This document shows positions 8,132-14,714 of a stretch of DNA of 33,895 nucleotides, in pieces. The position numbers and the translations under genes were made by a program. The DNA comes from Euryarchaeota archaeon UBA605. GTDB taxonomy: Archaea > Thermoplasmatota > Poseidoniia > Poseidoniales > Thalassarchaeaceae. The number at the start of each line of letters is the position of its first letter. Position 1 is the stretch's first letter. The stretch is taken from the NCBI GenBank assembly GCA_002504905.1, contig DATY01000027.1:1-33895 (forward strand), in the 5' to 3' direction. The notes under the pieces were generated by a model. The model searched no databases. It was not told the DNA's origin and saw only the letters and a program-made list of their open reading frames with translations.

Positions 8132-8525
8132 AGAACCCTGGGTAGTTATTTGGGCGATACCGAAAAATAATATCGATGTTCCTTGCTGGTTAATGGTTAA
8201 ACATGTTGAAAGAGGATGGGAATTACCTGGTGGAACACAACTAGAAAATGAGGGAAATGATGTTACTGCTCTTAGAGAATTATTTGAAGAAACGGGATTA
8301 TTAGGAGTTGCTATTTCTGAAGATGATTCTATAATCAAAGGCGGAGTTGTAGTTTTAGTAGAAATTGATGAAGAACCCGAACCCTACGGCTGGGATTCTG
8401 ATGATGAAAGTATTATCGAAGTTGGATGGTGTGTAGAAATACCTGATGATTTGTACTGGGGCAGTAAAGAAATTAAGAAATTAATTAATTATGATTGGAG
8501 CGCTTCTAAGACTTTCAAGTCTTGA
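8121..8525 (+). CDS. Nudix hydrolase
   Basis: This 134-residue protein contains a complete Nudix box at residues 38-60 that fits GX5EX7REUXEEXGU exactly (G38, E44, R52-E53, E56-E57, G59). It should hydrolyse a nucleoside diphosphate linked to another moiety, with metal bound by the REXXEE glutamates. The substrate cannot be told; the preceding RGWELPGG is MutT-like. GGAGG precedes the ATG, which overlaps the TPR gene by 11 bases (translational coupling is likely). The 3' end overlaps the convergent unknown gene by 37 bases. An acidic C-terminal region (SDDESIIEVGW) is typical of small Nudix proteins. Confidence 0.9.
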   Translation: MKTEEPWVVIWAIPKNNIDVPCWLMVKHVERGWELPGGTQLENEGNDVTALRELFEETGLLGVAISEDDSIIKGGVVVLVEIDEEPEPYGWDSDDESIIEVGWCVEIPDDLYWGSKEIKKLINYDWSASKTFKS

Positions 8526-9319
8526 ATTTCGCTTTTCCTCTGCAACAATATATTCTTCCATTCATCTACTCCCAGAATATTTGATGAGTCTATTATAAGC
8601 CCTATGTCGTTACGATTTTCTCCAGATAAATTTACTGTTAATATGGGGATTAACTCTTCAACAATCTCCAAAACATCATTTGGGTTAGATGGAACCCAAG
8701 TTGCTCCCGCAGATTCTCTAGGGGCTGCGTTTTTTATTCTAGATTCCATATTTGGTGCAGACTCAGAAACTTCCTCTAGAGCCAAGTCTAACCATTCAAG
8801 AGAACAAACTAGACTCTCTGATGTCATATTTGTATTTGTAAAATGTTTTCTTGCTGACCACAAATGCCTCATTGCAGGATCAAAATCATTCAATGTCACA
8901 TATATTCTTGCTGCCTCTAATCGAGAAAGTCCAATTATATCTTCAGGGTGACCATACTGTTTACTGATATCTGCATGAACAACCAAAGACATTATTGATT
9001 CACCAACATTTCGATGCCAATTAGCTAGATTGAGTAAGGCTAGTCCATGTAATGGAGAACCAGGGCATAGTGCGTTCAAGCGATCTACACACCATCTTAA
9101 TTCATTTCCAACTGAATTAATGTCAATTAATCCTAGTAAAGCGCGTTCCATCCTCACTCTGGCTTCGATTAAATGATCTCTCTCATTATTTGTCCTAGAA
9201 CGGTTCAAAATATCTTCAGAAAAAACACCAATATCCTCCAAGTCACCCTGAGATATTTTCTTCTGGAGGATAAGCATGTCAAGTTCTAGAGGCGTTGCCT
9301 TGTCTAAAGATTCGCTCAT
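8489..9319 (-). CDS. Unknown helical-repeat protein at the end of the exosome operon
   Basis: I do not recognise a family for this 276-residue protein. It is soluble and predominantly helical, with TPR-like spacing of small and aromatic residues, for example SPLHGLALLNLANWHRNVG (about residues 92-110) and the helices around AARIYVTLNDFDPAMRHLW. A proline/glycine-rich linker (residues about 198-213) leads to a shorter C-terminal domain. The ATG is preceded by AAGGTG, and only 12 bases separate it from the prefoldin beta gene, so it appears co-transcribed with the exosome/prefoldin genes. The last 37 bases overlap the convergent Nudix gene. A chaperone or turnover accessory role is suggested only by position. 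Confidence 0.7.
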   Translation of the reverse strand: MSESLDKATPLELDMLILQKKISQGDLEDIGVFSEDILNRSRTNNERDHLIEARVRMERALLGLIDINSVGNELRWCVDRLNALCPGSPLHGLALLNLANWHRNVGESIMSLVVHADISKQYGHPEDIIGLSRLEAARIYVTLNDFDPAMRHLWSARKHFTNTNMTSESLVCSLEWLDLALEEVSESAPNMESRIKNAAPRESAGATWVPSNPNDVLEIVEELIPILTVNLSGENRNDIGLIIDSSNILGVDEWKNILLQRKSEIQDLKVLEALQS

Positions 9320-9331
9320 AAAAGCACCTTT

Positions 9332-9643
9332 TCATTCAATCGAACTGACCACAGATTCATATTGAGATCTTAATTCATTTTCTCTCTCAACCATTCTTTC
9401 TAAATGTGACTCAAATGTTTCTTTAGATGATGATAATTCTTTAACTAATTCTTCCCTATCTTCTACTTCCAGTAATAAATTTCCTACTGCTCTAAAAACA
9501 GGCCTATCTTTAGCCTGTTTAGAAAGGGATTGTAGTGTCAAACTAATTTCATTTATTTGAGTTGAAACCGTTTGTATTTGGTTGCGCGCCAATTGTAATT
9601 CTTGTACTAGGGCTTGAATATCTTGGGGGCTTGAATTGTCCAT
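9332..9643 (-). CDS. pfdB: Prefoldin beta subunit
   Basis: This 103-residue protein has two long coiled-coil helices (residues about 8-45 and 60-100) joined by the conserved hairpin segment RPVFRAVGNLLLEV (47-60), the hallmark of beta-type prefoldin. Archaeal prefoldin is an alpha2-beta4 jellyfish-shaped hexamer that hands unfolded proteins to the thermosome. The length is normal. The start codon abuts the Pcc1-like stop (TAAATG), and GGAG..GGAT upstream provides the ribosome-binding site. Placement after eL43 and Pcc1 is the conserved archaeal order, which supports the call. Confidence 0.93.
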   Translation of the reverse strand: MDNSSPQDIQALVQELQLARNQIQTVSTQINEISLTLQSLSKQAKDRPVFRAVGNLLLEVEDREELVKELSSSKETFESHLERMVERENELRSQYESVVSSIE

Positions 9644-9868
9644 TTAATCCTCTCCTGCGGCACTAAGGGCATGCTCAGATGCTATCAACCCACGCATCAG
9701 ACTATTCCATCTGGCTCTCAAGTCAACAACACTTTCAGCTGTCTCTAAAACTGTAATAGAATTATCACTGCAAATGAAGTTACATTCTGTAACTAAGCTT
9801 GCTGCAAGCGCTTGCGCATCGGAATGAGTGAATATTAATTCGAATTGTGAAGAATTATTCTTCTTCAT
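9644..9868 (-). CDS. pcc1: KEOPS complex Pcc1-like subunit
   Basis: This small protein (74 residues from the chosen start) ends in the helix DLRARWNSLMRGLIASEHAL, which matches the C-terminal Pcc1 pattern (LRAxxNSxxR). Pcc1 dimerises the KEOPS complex that makes t6A37 in ANN-decoding tRNAs, and in archaea its gene lies between L37Ae and prefoldin beta, as here. I choose the ATG at 9868 because GAGG precedes it and it overlaps the eL43 end by only 14 bases. An ATG at 9898 would add 10 residues but has no ribosome-binding site. The N-terminal strand region is divergent, so the call rests on the C-terminal helix plus gene order. Confidence 0.78.
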   Translation of the reverse strand: MKKNNSSQFELIFTHSDAQALAASLVTECNFICSDNSITVLETAESVVDLRARWNSLMRGLIASEHALSAAGED

Positions 9869-10214
9869 TAGATGATTCCTCGGCAAGTTTACGCTCATAA
9901 TCTAGAGCTGCTTGTTGAGCAATGACTGTCATATCAGTTGCAGTTGCACCTTCCATTCCTCTTCTAATTACTCTACTGTTAGAATCGGAAGCTCTAGTGA
10001 ATGGTTCCCAAACACCGCCAGAGAATTTATAGCCACATTTTTTACATTCCCAAATTCCAGCTACTTGTCTACGAACTTTAGTATATTGACATTTAGGACA
10101 GGTGTAAAATTTTGACTTCTTAGCAATTGCTGAACCTGCTCTACGACGTACGCTAACACCATATCGAGCCCCGAATTTCGCTGTTGCTCCAGATTTCTGT
10201 GTTCTTTTTGCCAT
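9855..10214 (-). CDS. rpl37ae: Large-subunit ribosomal protein eL43 (L37Ae), C-terminally extended
   Basis: The 119-residue protein starts with the basic eL43 N-terminus (FGARYGVSVRRRAG), followed by a C4 zinc ribbon: C39, C42, C57 and C60. Typical archaeal eL43 is about 80-95 residues; this one has an acidic tail of some 30 residues ending in NEEE, which overlaps the downstream pcc1-like gene. GGAGG precedes the ATG, and the rrp42 stop lies one base upstream, so translation is probably coupled. Confidence 0.95.
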   Translation of the reverse strand: MAKRTQKSGATAKFGARYGVSVRRRAGSAIAKKSKFYTCPKCQYTKVRRQVAGIWECKKCGYKFSGGVWEPFTRASDSNSRVIRRGMEGATATDMTVIAQQAALDYERKLAEESSNEEE

Positions 10215-10215
10215 T

Positions 10216-11007
10216 TTAATTGCCTCCTTCTAACGCATGAACCATATTTCTGAGTTCCTCACCCTTTTTTCGAGCCTCTTCCATAAGTTCAGTAAATTCA
10301 GCGGCCGTGAAGGCTCCCTTAAGACCCTTCTGTAATGAATGGACGTGATTATCATCACCCAATGTAATGTGGATTCTTTCGTCACCACCCAGTTCTTCCC
10401 TACCATTTGCATCGAAGATGAATCTTCCACCAACTCTCTGGTAAGAACACATAATAGGCGTTTTAGAAACTACTAATGGCCTATCTTCACCTAATTCGAA
10501 TTTTTCCTGAGGAATTATTGCATTTCGTAACGCAGTTATTCCTGCTAAGGCAAATGCATCGAATAAGTTTCCATCATCCGAAACCGCAAAAAGATCAAGA
10601 ATGACCTGCCAAGCTTTTTCACCAGGAATTATGCATAAATCAGAGGTATCAATACATCCAGATTCTCTTATTCCACGATCTACAACTCGACTTAATTCAA
10701 TTGATTCTGCACTTGGAGGTCCAGCTTCGTGCTGTCTTCCAGAAACAGGCCTTACTTCTGCCATGCACATTAGACCACCTTCATTTGGTCTGTCAGGGTA
10801 AGGAGTCATTGTTTGGAACTTAACGCCTGCTAGAACAATTGTATCTCCCATTCTAACACGTGCCGAGCCCTCTGCATTTCCAAGTATTCCTACTTCTATT
10901 TCTACATCTCTACCTTCAAACTGAGAACGATTATCCAATCTCTGATCATTTTCTGCTAGTTCTCTGAGATGGCTTCTCAATAACTGAGGAACTAATGGAA
11001 TACTCAT
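10216..11007 (-). CDS. rrp42: Exosome subunit Rrp42 (non-catalytic RNase PH-like)
   Basis: The 263-residue RNase PH-fold protein has Rrp42 features: the N-terminal RLDNRSQFEGRDVEIEVG, GSARVRMGDTIVLAGVK, ESIELSRVVDRGIRESGCID and EKAWQVILDLFAVSDDGNLFDAF. The catalytic aspartate motif of Rrp41 is absent, as expected. Three Rrp41-Rrp42 dimers form the hexameric RNA-degrading ring. I choose the ATG at 11007, which overlaps the rrp41 stop as ATGA and has GGGAGGT upstream. A longer frame from 11085 is only the continuation into rrp41. Confidence 0.95.
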   Translation of the reverse strand: MSIPLVPQLLRSHLRELAENDQRLDNRSQFEGRDVEIEVGILGNAEGSARVRMGDTIVLAGVKFQTMTPYPDRPNEGGLMCMAEVRPVSGRQHEAGPPSAESIELSRVVDRGIRESGCIDTSDLCIIPGEKAWQVILDLFAVSDDGNLFDAFALAGITALRNAIIPQEKFELGEDRPLVVSKTPIMCSYQRVGGRFIFDANGREELGGDERIHITLGDDNHVHSLQKGLKGAFTAAEFTELMEEARKKGEELRNMVHALEGGN

Positions 11008-11723
11008 TGTGGATACCTCCCTGTTTTCAGTGCTTCGACACAATAATCGTGAATCACCATTGCAGCATCCATATTGTAATCCCAAGCTTGTTTGAATTCT
11101 TCGGGAGATAAATCGCCGTCCATTTGAAGAAAGACTAATTCTCCAGAATTAGGAAGTATCCCCATAGGTAAATCTGCCTCTCCGTAATTATCTTCTGCCT
11201 TGTTCAAATCGCAAACAACTACATCATTTATTTTCCCTGATGCGACTGAAACAACTAGATCCGTCATAGGAATTCCTGCATGAGCAAGAGCTACTGATGC
11301 TGCAGTTAGGCCTACGCACCTAGTACCCGCCTCGGCACAGATTATTTCAATCTCGACTCTAATCTTAGATCTAGGATATAATTCTAACATTACAACGCTT
11401 TCTAGAGCCTCAGCGGTGACTTTACTGATTTCTCTGCTCCTTCTATTGAAACCAGGCCTAATTCTATCGGATGTAGAAAAAGGAGCCATATTATATCTGA
11501 CATCTAAAACAGCTCTATCCTGTCTTTGTATTTTCCTAGGGTGTGCTTCCATAGGCCCGTATATTGCTGCGATTACATCATTTGAGCCCCATTTCATTCG
11601 GCATGAACCATCAGCTACAGGAACTACTCCTAGCTCGATTGAAATTGGTCTAACATCTCCAGCTTTTCTTCCATCATTACGGATGCCATTGGCATCAATC
11701 ATTTGTACGTCTCCATATCCCAT
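11004..11723 (-). CDS. rrp41: Exosome catalytic subunit Rrp41
   Basis: The 239-residue phosphorolytic 3'-5' exoribonuclease subunit has the expected active-site features. These are the RNA-binding arginines in FNRRSREISK (93-101), the phosphate-binding AGTRCVGLTAAS (132-143) and the metal/catalytic acidic motif EDNYGEADLP, with D178 and D184 matching the two aspartates of bacterial PNPase. The start codon shares one base with the rrp4 stop (TAATG), and GGGGGTG upstream is the ribosome-binding site. Its stop overlaps the rrp42 start. All three exosome core genes are therefore coupled. Confidence 0.97.
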   Translation of the reverse strand: MGYGDVQMIDANGIRNDGRKAGDVRPISIELGVVPVADGSCRMKWGSNDVIAAIYGPMEAHPRKIQRQDRAVLDVRYNMAPFSTSDRIRPGFNRRSREISKVTAEALESVVMLELYPRSKIRVEIEIICAEAGTRCVGLTAASVALAHAGIPMTDLVVSVASGKINDVVVCDLNKAEDNYGEADLPMGILPNSGELVFLQMDGDLSPEEFKQAWDYNMDAAMVIHDYCVEALKTGRYPQ

Positions 11724-12433
11724 TATGCTACACCCCCAATTTTTGCTGCTTTTGCTTCAGCAGTAAGTGAACGGAGTCGATTTCGGACTTCTAATGTCCC
11801 ATTGAAATCTCCATCAATCCAGAGTCTACCATTGTCTCCAACTATTACTCTGCATTCTGAATCCTCCTTGAGTTGTCTGAGTGCTTTTCCTTGTTTTCCG
11901 ATCAATCTTCCCAAAAGATGAGGGTCGATGTTCTCAACAGCACCTGAGCGGATTTTTCGTAATCCCATTCCTTTCATGGTAACTACGCTTGAATGAGTTT
12001 CTTCTACTTCTTGGACCCTACATAATATTGCTTCACCAATGTCTATTACACTCCTGGTTCCTCCGAAGTCTGTCTTAGATGGACCAAGACTCATTGGTAA
12101 AATAGCATTGAATGGGGCCCCTATATCTACAAACCAGATATTGTTAGTGCAACCTTCAATGTATCCAATTACTAAGTCTCCAGGTCTTGGAACATATGCA
12201 GTTCTCCTTGGTTCGATGGAAATAGTGTTTCCATTCACATTCATTCGTCCGTTTTTCGTAGCACGAATTCGACCATCAATAGCTATTACGCCATGGCCTA
12301 ATTCATGACCCTCTGAATCTCCAAGATCTTCACCTGGAGCAACGAGTCGGGTATCTCGTTGATTGTCCTGCGGCCCGGCCGCGTTCTTCTTTTCAGTCAT
12401 GTTATCGAGCCGCGCGACCAACCCTCCCTTCAT
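11723..12433 (-). CDS. rrp4: Exosome cap subunit Rrp4
   Basis: This 236-residue RNA-binding cap protein starts with an N-terminal domain (VAPGEDLGD motif, residues 31-39), followed by an S1 domain (about 82-150: PRPGDLVIGYIEG through CRVQEVEE) and a KH domain with GKQG at 179-182. It caps the Rrp41/Rrp42 ring and feeds RNA into it. About 25 charged residues precede the usual N-terminus. The ATG at 12433 lies 28 bases after a TATAC element inside the SBDS 3' end, so it could be read from a leaderless transcript. An alternative ATG at 12400 (residue 12) has a purine-rich stretch too far upstream. The start is therefore less certain than the family. Confidence 0.94.
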   Translation of the reverse strand: MKGGLVARLDNMTEKKNAAGPQDNQRDTRLVAPGEDLGDSEGHELGHGVIAIDGRIRATKNGRMNVNGNTISIEPRRTAYVPRPGDLVIGYIEGCTNNIWFVDIGAPFNAILPMSLGPSKTDFGGTRSVIDIGEAILCRVQEVEETHSSVVTMKGMGLRKIRSGAVENIDPHLLGRLIGKQGKALRQLKEDSECRVIVGDNGRLWIDGDFNGTLEVRNRLRSLTAEAKAAKIGGVA

Positions 12434-12446
12434 AACCTTGATGTGA

Positions 12447-12459
12447 ACCCCTACGGGGT
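12447..12459. repeat. Short GC hairpin between SBDS and rrp4
   Basis: ACCCC and GGGGT flank a TAC triplet, the same loop triplet as in the hairpin of the EF-2 leader. It lies in the 30-base gap between the SBDS stop and the rrp4 start, overlapping a possible TATAC box at its right edge. A role is not visible. Confidence 0.35.
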
Positions 12460-12463
12460 ATAC

Positions 12464-13153
12464 TCAGTCTAGTTCCTTGACAGAAACTTCCGAAGACCTT
12501 TGAGCGACTTGGCTAATAAGTTCATTTTTCATACCCCCGGGTACTTCTACAACACATACCCAAGACCCATCACTAAGCCATTCTTCTTTCTTGATTGATT
12601 CTCTTAAAATTCGATGTACTCCGCCGTAGTCTGAACCTGGAACCTTGAATGCAAGACGTATACTAATGAATGACAAAGGAATGACAGGTTTTAGAAGTTT
12701 AATTGCATCTTGTACTTGCCGATCAACTGGTAAAAATGGATCTATTGAGAATCTTATTTCATCTAGAGCTAATTCTATCCTAGTCCTCGGGTGTGGTAAC
12801 TTTGTTCTCGGGTCAGTAGCAGTAGTTGCAATTTGATGAATAATCTTAATTCTCTTATCTGCAATAATTTTCTTTCTCTGAATTGTAGTTAGTTGTATTG
12901 TTCCTTCATTCAATATTTTTTCTACGCATGCAATAATTTCGGTTGTTCCAAACACACCCATCAAGGCTTCATTTGTGGGCCTATCTCCCGCTCTAGCATC
13001 ATTCCAAATCTGATCTGTAGCCAATAAGTCATCAATTGGTACTGATGAATGGTCTTTCTTCCAAGAATCTACCAAATCTGGATCAACAAGGATTTCATAT
13101 CTTGAACCGCCCTTCTCAAGACGGGCGAGAACTGCATCATCAAGACTAACCAT
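12464..13153 (-). CDS. sbds: Ribosome maturation protein SBDS (Sdo1)
   Basis: The 229-residue protein is an SBDS orthologue, the factor acting with an EF-2-like GTPase to free 60S subunits from aIF6 in eukaryotes and presumably in archaea. It shows the N-terminal domain ARLEKGGSRYEILVDPDL, with IDDLLATDQIWNDARAGD (39-56), the LNEGTIQLTTIQRK helix, PHPRTRIELALDEI (120-133) and a C-terminal ferredoxin-like domain. It lies between psmA and rrp4, the conserved archaeal order. No clear Shine-Dalgarno sequence precedes the ATG; the 48-base gap after psmA is the largest inside this gene cluster. Confidence 0.97.
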   Translation of the reverse strand: MVSLDDAVLARLEKGGSRYEILVDPDLVDSWKKDHSSVPIDDLLATDQIWNDARAGDRPTNEALMGVFGTTEIIACVEKILNEGTIQLTTIQRKKIIADKRIKIIHQIATTATDPRTKLPHPRTRIELALDEIRFSIDPFLPVDRQVQDAIKLLKPVIPLSFISIRLAFKVPGSDYGGVHRILRESIKKEEWLSDGSWVCVVEVPGGMKNELISQVAQRSSEVSVKELD

Positions 13154-13201
13154 GTACTGTGAGAAAGGGTGAGGGACTTAGAATTGTAGGTTAGAAAATG
13201 C

Positions 13202-13909
13202 TTACAACCTATCTAATTGCTTCAATGTTGATTCTCTATCTAACTTTTCATATCCTGTAGAATCGACAACAGCAATCTCAACAGTTTCTCTATTAAGATC
13301 ATCTTCAAGAGATTCTTTTAGAGCCTCTAAACCAAGTTTTATTGCTGCATTCTTAGTCATATTCAATTTCCAATGATTCTCAAAATGATCAATTACTGTT
13401 GATCTTCCACGACCAATTGCTCCTGCTTGGTATGATTGATATGCACCTGATGGATCGGTCTCGAACAAGTGAATTCCTTCTTCATCTACTCCAGCAATTA
13501 AAAGAGCTGTTCCAAATGGCCTGGCTCCACCATATTGGGTGAATGATTGCATGAAGTCACACATTTTCTTAACCAATGTAGTAATTGCAATAGAGTCTCC
13601 ATAAGTCATTTTATTGACCTGGCATTGGACTCTAGCTTTGTCAACCAATTGTCTAGCATCAGCAACTAGTCCGGAAGTAGTCATTCCAATATGGTCATCA
13701 ATCTGATACATCTTTTCTATTGAGTCTGTTAGTATTAATTTACTAGAAATTCTCTTATCGACAATTAAAATGATTCCGTCCTTAAATTTCAATCCTACAG
13801 TTGTAGTTCCTCTTTTTACCGATTCTCGAGCATATTCTACCTGGTAAAGTCGACCATCTGGAGAGAATGTAGATACTCCATGGTCATATCCGCGTCCGCT
13901 TGGCTGCAT
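13202..13909 (-). CDS. psmA: Proteasome alpha subunit
   Basis: This 235-residue protein forms the outer heptameric rings of the 20S proteasome. It has the alpha-type N-terminal gate sequence YDHGVSTFSPDGRLYQVEYARE (start of the signature at residue 8), no catalytic N-terminal threonine or propeptide, and the ARPFGTALLIAG and DPSGAYQSYQAGAIG segments. The length is normal. The ATG at 13909 has no obvious ribosome-binding site. It is the first gene of the SBDS-exosome-eL43-Pcc1-prefoldin series. The divergent dph6 starts about 100 bases away, so the two share a promoter region. The beta subunit is not in the window. Confidence 0.97.
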   Translation of the reverse strand: MQPSGRGYDHGVSTFSPDGRLYQVEYARESVKRGTTTVGLKFKDGIILIVDKRISSKLILTDSIEKMYQIDDHIGMTTSGLVADARQLVDKARVQCQVNKMTYGDSIAITTLVKKMCDFMQSFTQYGGARPFGTALLIAGVDEEGIHLFETDPSGAYQSYQAGAIGRGRSTVIDHFENHWKLNMTKNAAIKLGLEALKESLEDDLNRETVEIAVVDSTGYEKLDRESTLKQLDRL

Positions 13910-14008
13910 GTTAATCAGGCCTCAACCAACGAAGGTGTCTTATGAATCTTGACAGTTAGAAGGCTGAATAATAGTGGCATTCATGGACAAAGACGTTTTC
14001 GGAGGTGT

Positions 14009-14680
14009 ATGAAAGTTGCAGTCCTAGCATCCGGGGGAAAAGATTCCACCTATGCTTCATGGTGGACATTAATGCAAGGGTGGTCTTTAGAAGCAATGAT
14101 TACAGTGAAAATAACTGGTGATGATTCCATGATGTTTCAATTGCAAAATACCGAAATTGCAGAATTTCAAGCTAAATCAATAGGAGTGAAATGGATTAAA
14201 GTTAATTCATCAGGTATAGAAAATGATGAAATTCATGATCTTGAGGATGAAATTAGAAAATATGAGGGAGATTTAGATGCAATTGTAGTAGGTGCATTAA
14301 GGTCAGATTATCAAAAAACTAGAATCGAAAGAATGTGTGAAAGATTGAATTTAATTTCCTTCTGTCCTTTATGGCATCATAGCCCCTCAGAACATATGAG
14401 ATCTCTAATCGAACATGGTTTCGATGTAAGAATAGTTTCTGTGTCTTCTGATGGATTAGATGAAAATTGGCTTGGTAAGAAAATTACTAAAGAAAGTCTT
14501 GATGAATTAAGTTTTCTTTCAAAAAAATTTAGATTTAATTTGGATGGAGAGGGAGGTGAATTTGAAACAATTACTCTCGATGCCCCCCATTTCAAAAAAG
14601 CTATTATTTGCGAAGGGGAAAAAAATTGGAACGGAGTAAGAGGCGTCTGGAATCTGACTAAAATTGAACTATCACCTTAG
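14009..14680 (+). CDS. dph6: Diphthine-ammonia ligase Dph6 (ATP_bind_4 family)
   Basis: The 223-residue N-type ATP pyrophosphatase carries the PP-loop SGGKDST (8-14), the VGALRSDYQKTRIERMCERL helix and the family motif GEGGEFETITLDAP (180-193). Dph6 performs the last step of diphthamide synthesis, amidating diphthine on EF-2; the target histidine is present in the EF-2 of this window. The ATG at 14009 is chosen because homologues begin MKVAxLxSGGKDS. GGAGGTG lies immediately upstream with unusually short spacing. An in-frame TTG at 13949 would add 20 residues that look non-coding. It is followed by purB. Confidence 0.92.
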   Translation: MKVAVLASGGKDSTYASWWTLMQGWSLEAMITVKITGDDSMMFQLQNTEIAEFQAKSIGVKWIKVNSSGIENDEIHDLEDEIRKYEGDLDAIVVGALRSDYQKTRIERMCERLNLISFCPLWHHSPSEHMRSLIEHGFDVRIVSVSSDGLDENWLGKKITKESLDELSFLSKKFRFNLDGEGGEFETITLDAPHFKKAIICEGEKNWNGVRGVWNLTKIELSP

Positions 14681-14682
14681 GG

Positions 14683-14689
14683 TTATAAT
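14683..14689 (+). promoter_or_regulatory. TATA box for purB
   Basis: TTATAAT is centred 29 bases before the chosen purB ATG at 14715. This is the spacing expected for a leaderless archaeal transcript starting at or next to the start codon, and there is no strong Shine-Dalgarno sequence before that ATG. Confidence 0.5.
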
Positions 14690-14714
14690 CAAACATGGAA
14701 GGCGTCTCGCAATA

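Noticed and set aside
8121..8525. Nudix protein as isopentenyl-diphosphate isomerase linked to the UbiD gene
   Set aside because: It is too short and has a plain MutT-like Nudix box without the type 1 isomerase cysteine and histidine motifs that I would expect.
11008..11085. N-terminal 26-residue extension of Rrp42
   Set aside because: It is the rrp41 3' end read in another frame; GGGAGGT and ATGA coupling support the start at 11007.
11416..11766. 116-codon plus-strand frame opposite rrp41/rrp4
   Set aside because: Low-complexity leucine/serine composition, antisense to catalytic Rrp41 codons, no ribosome-binding site; shadow frame.
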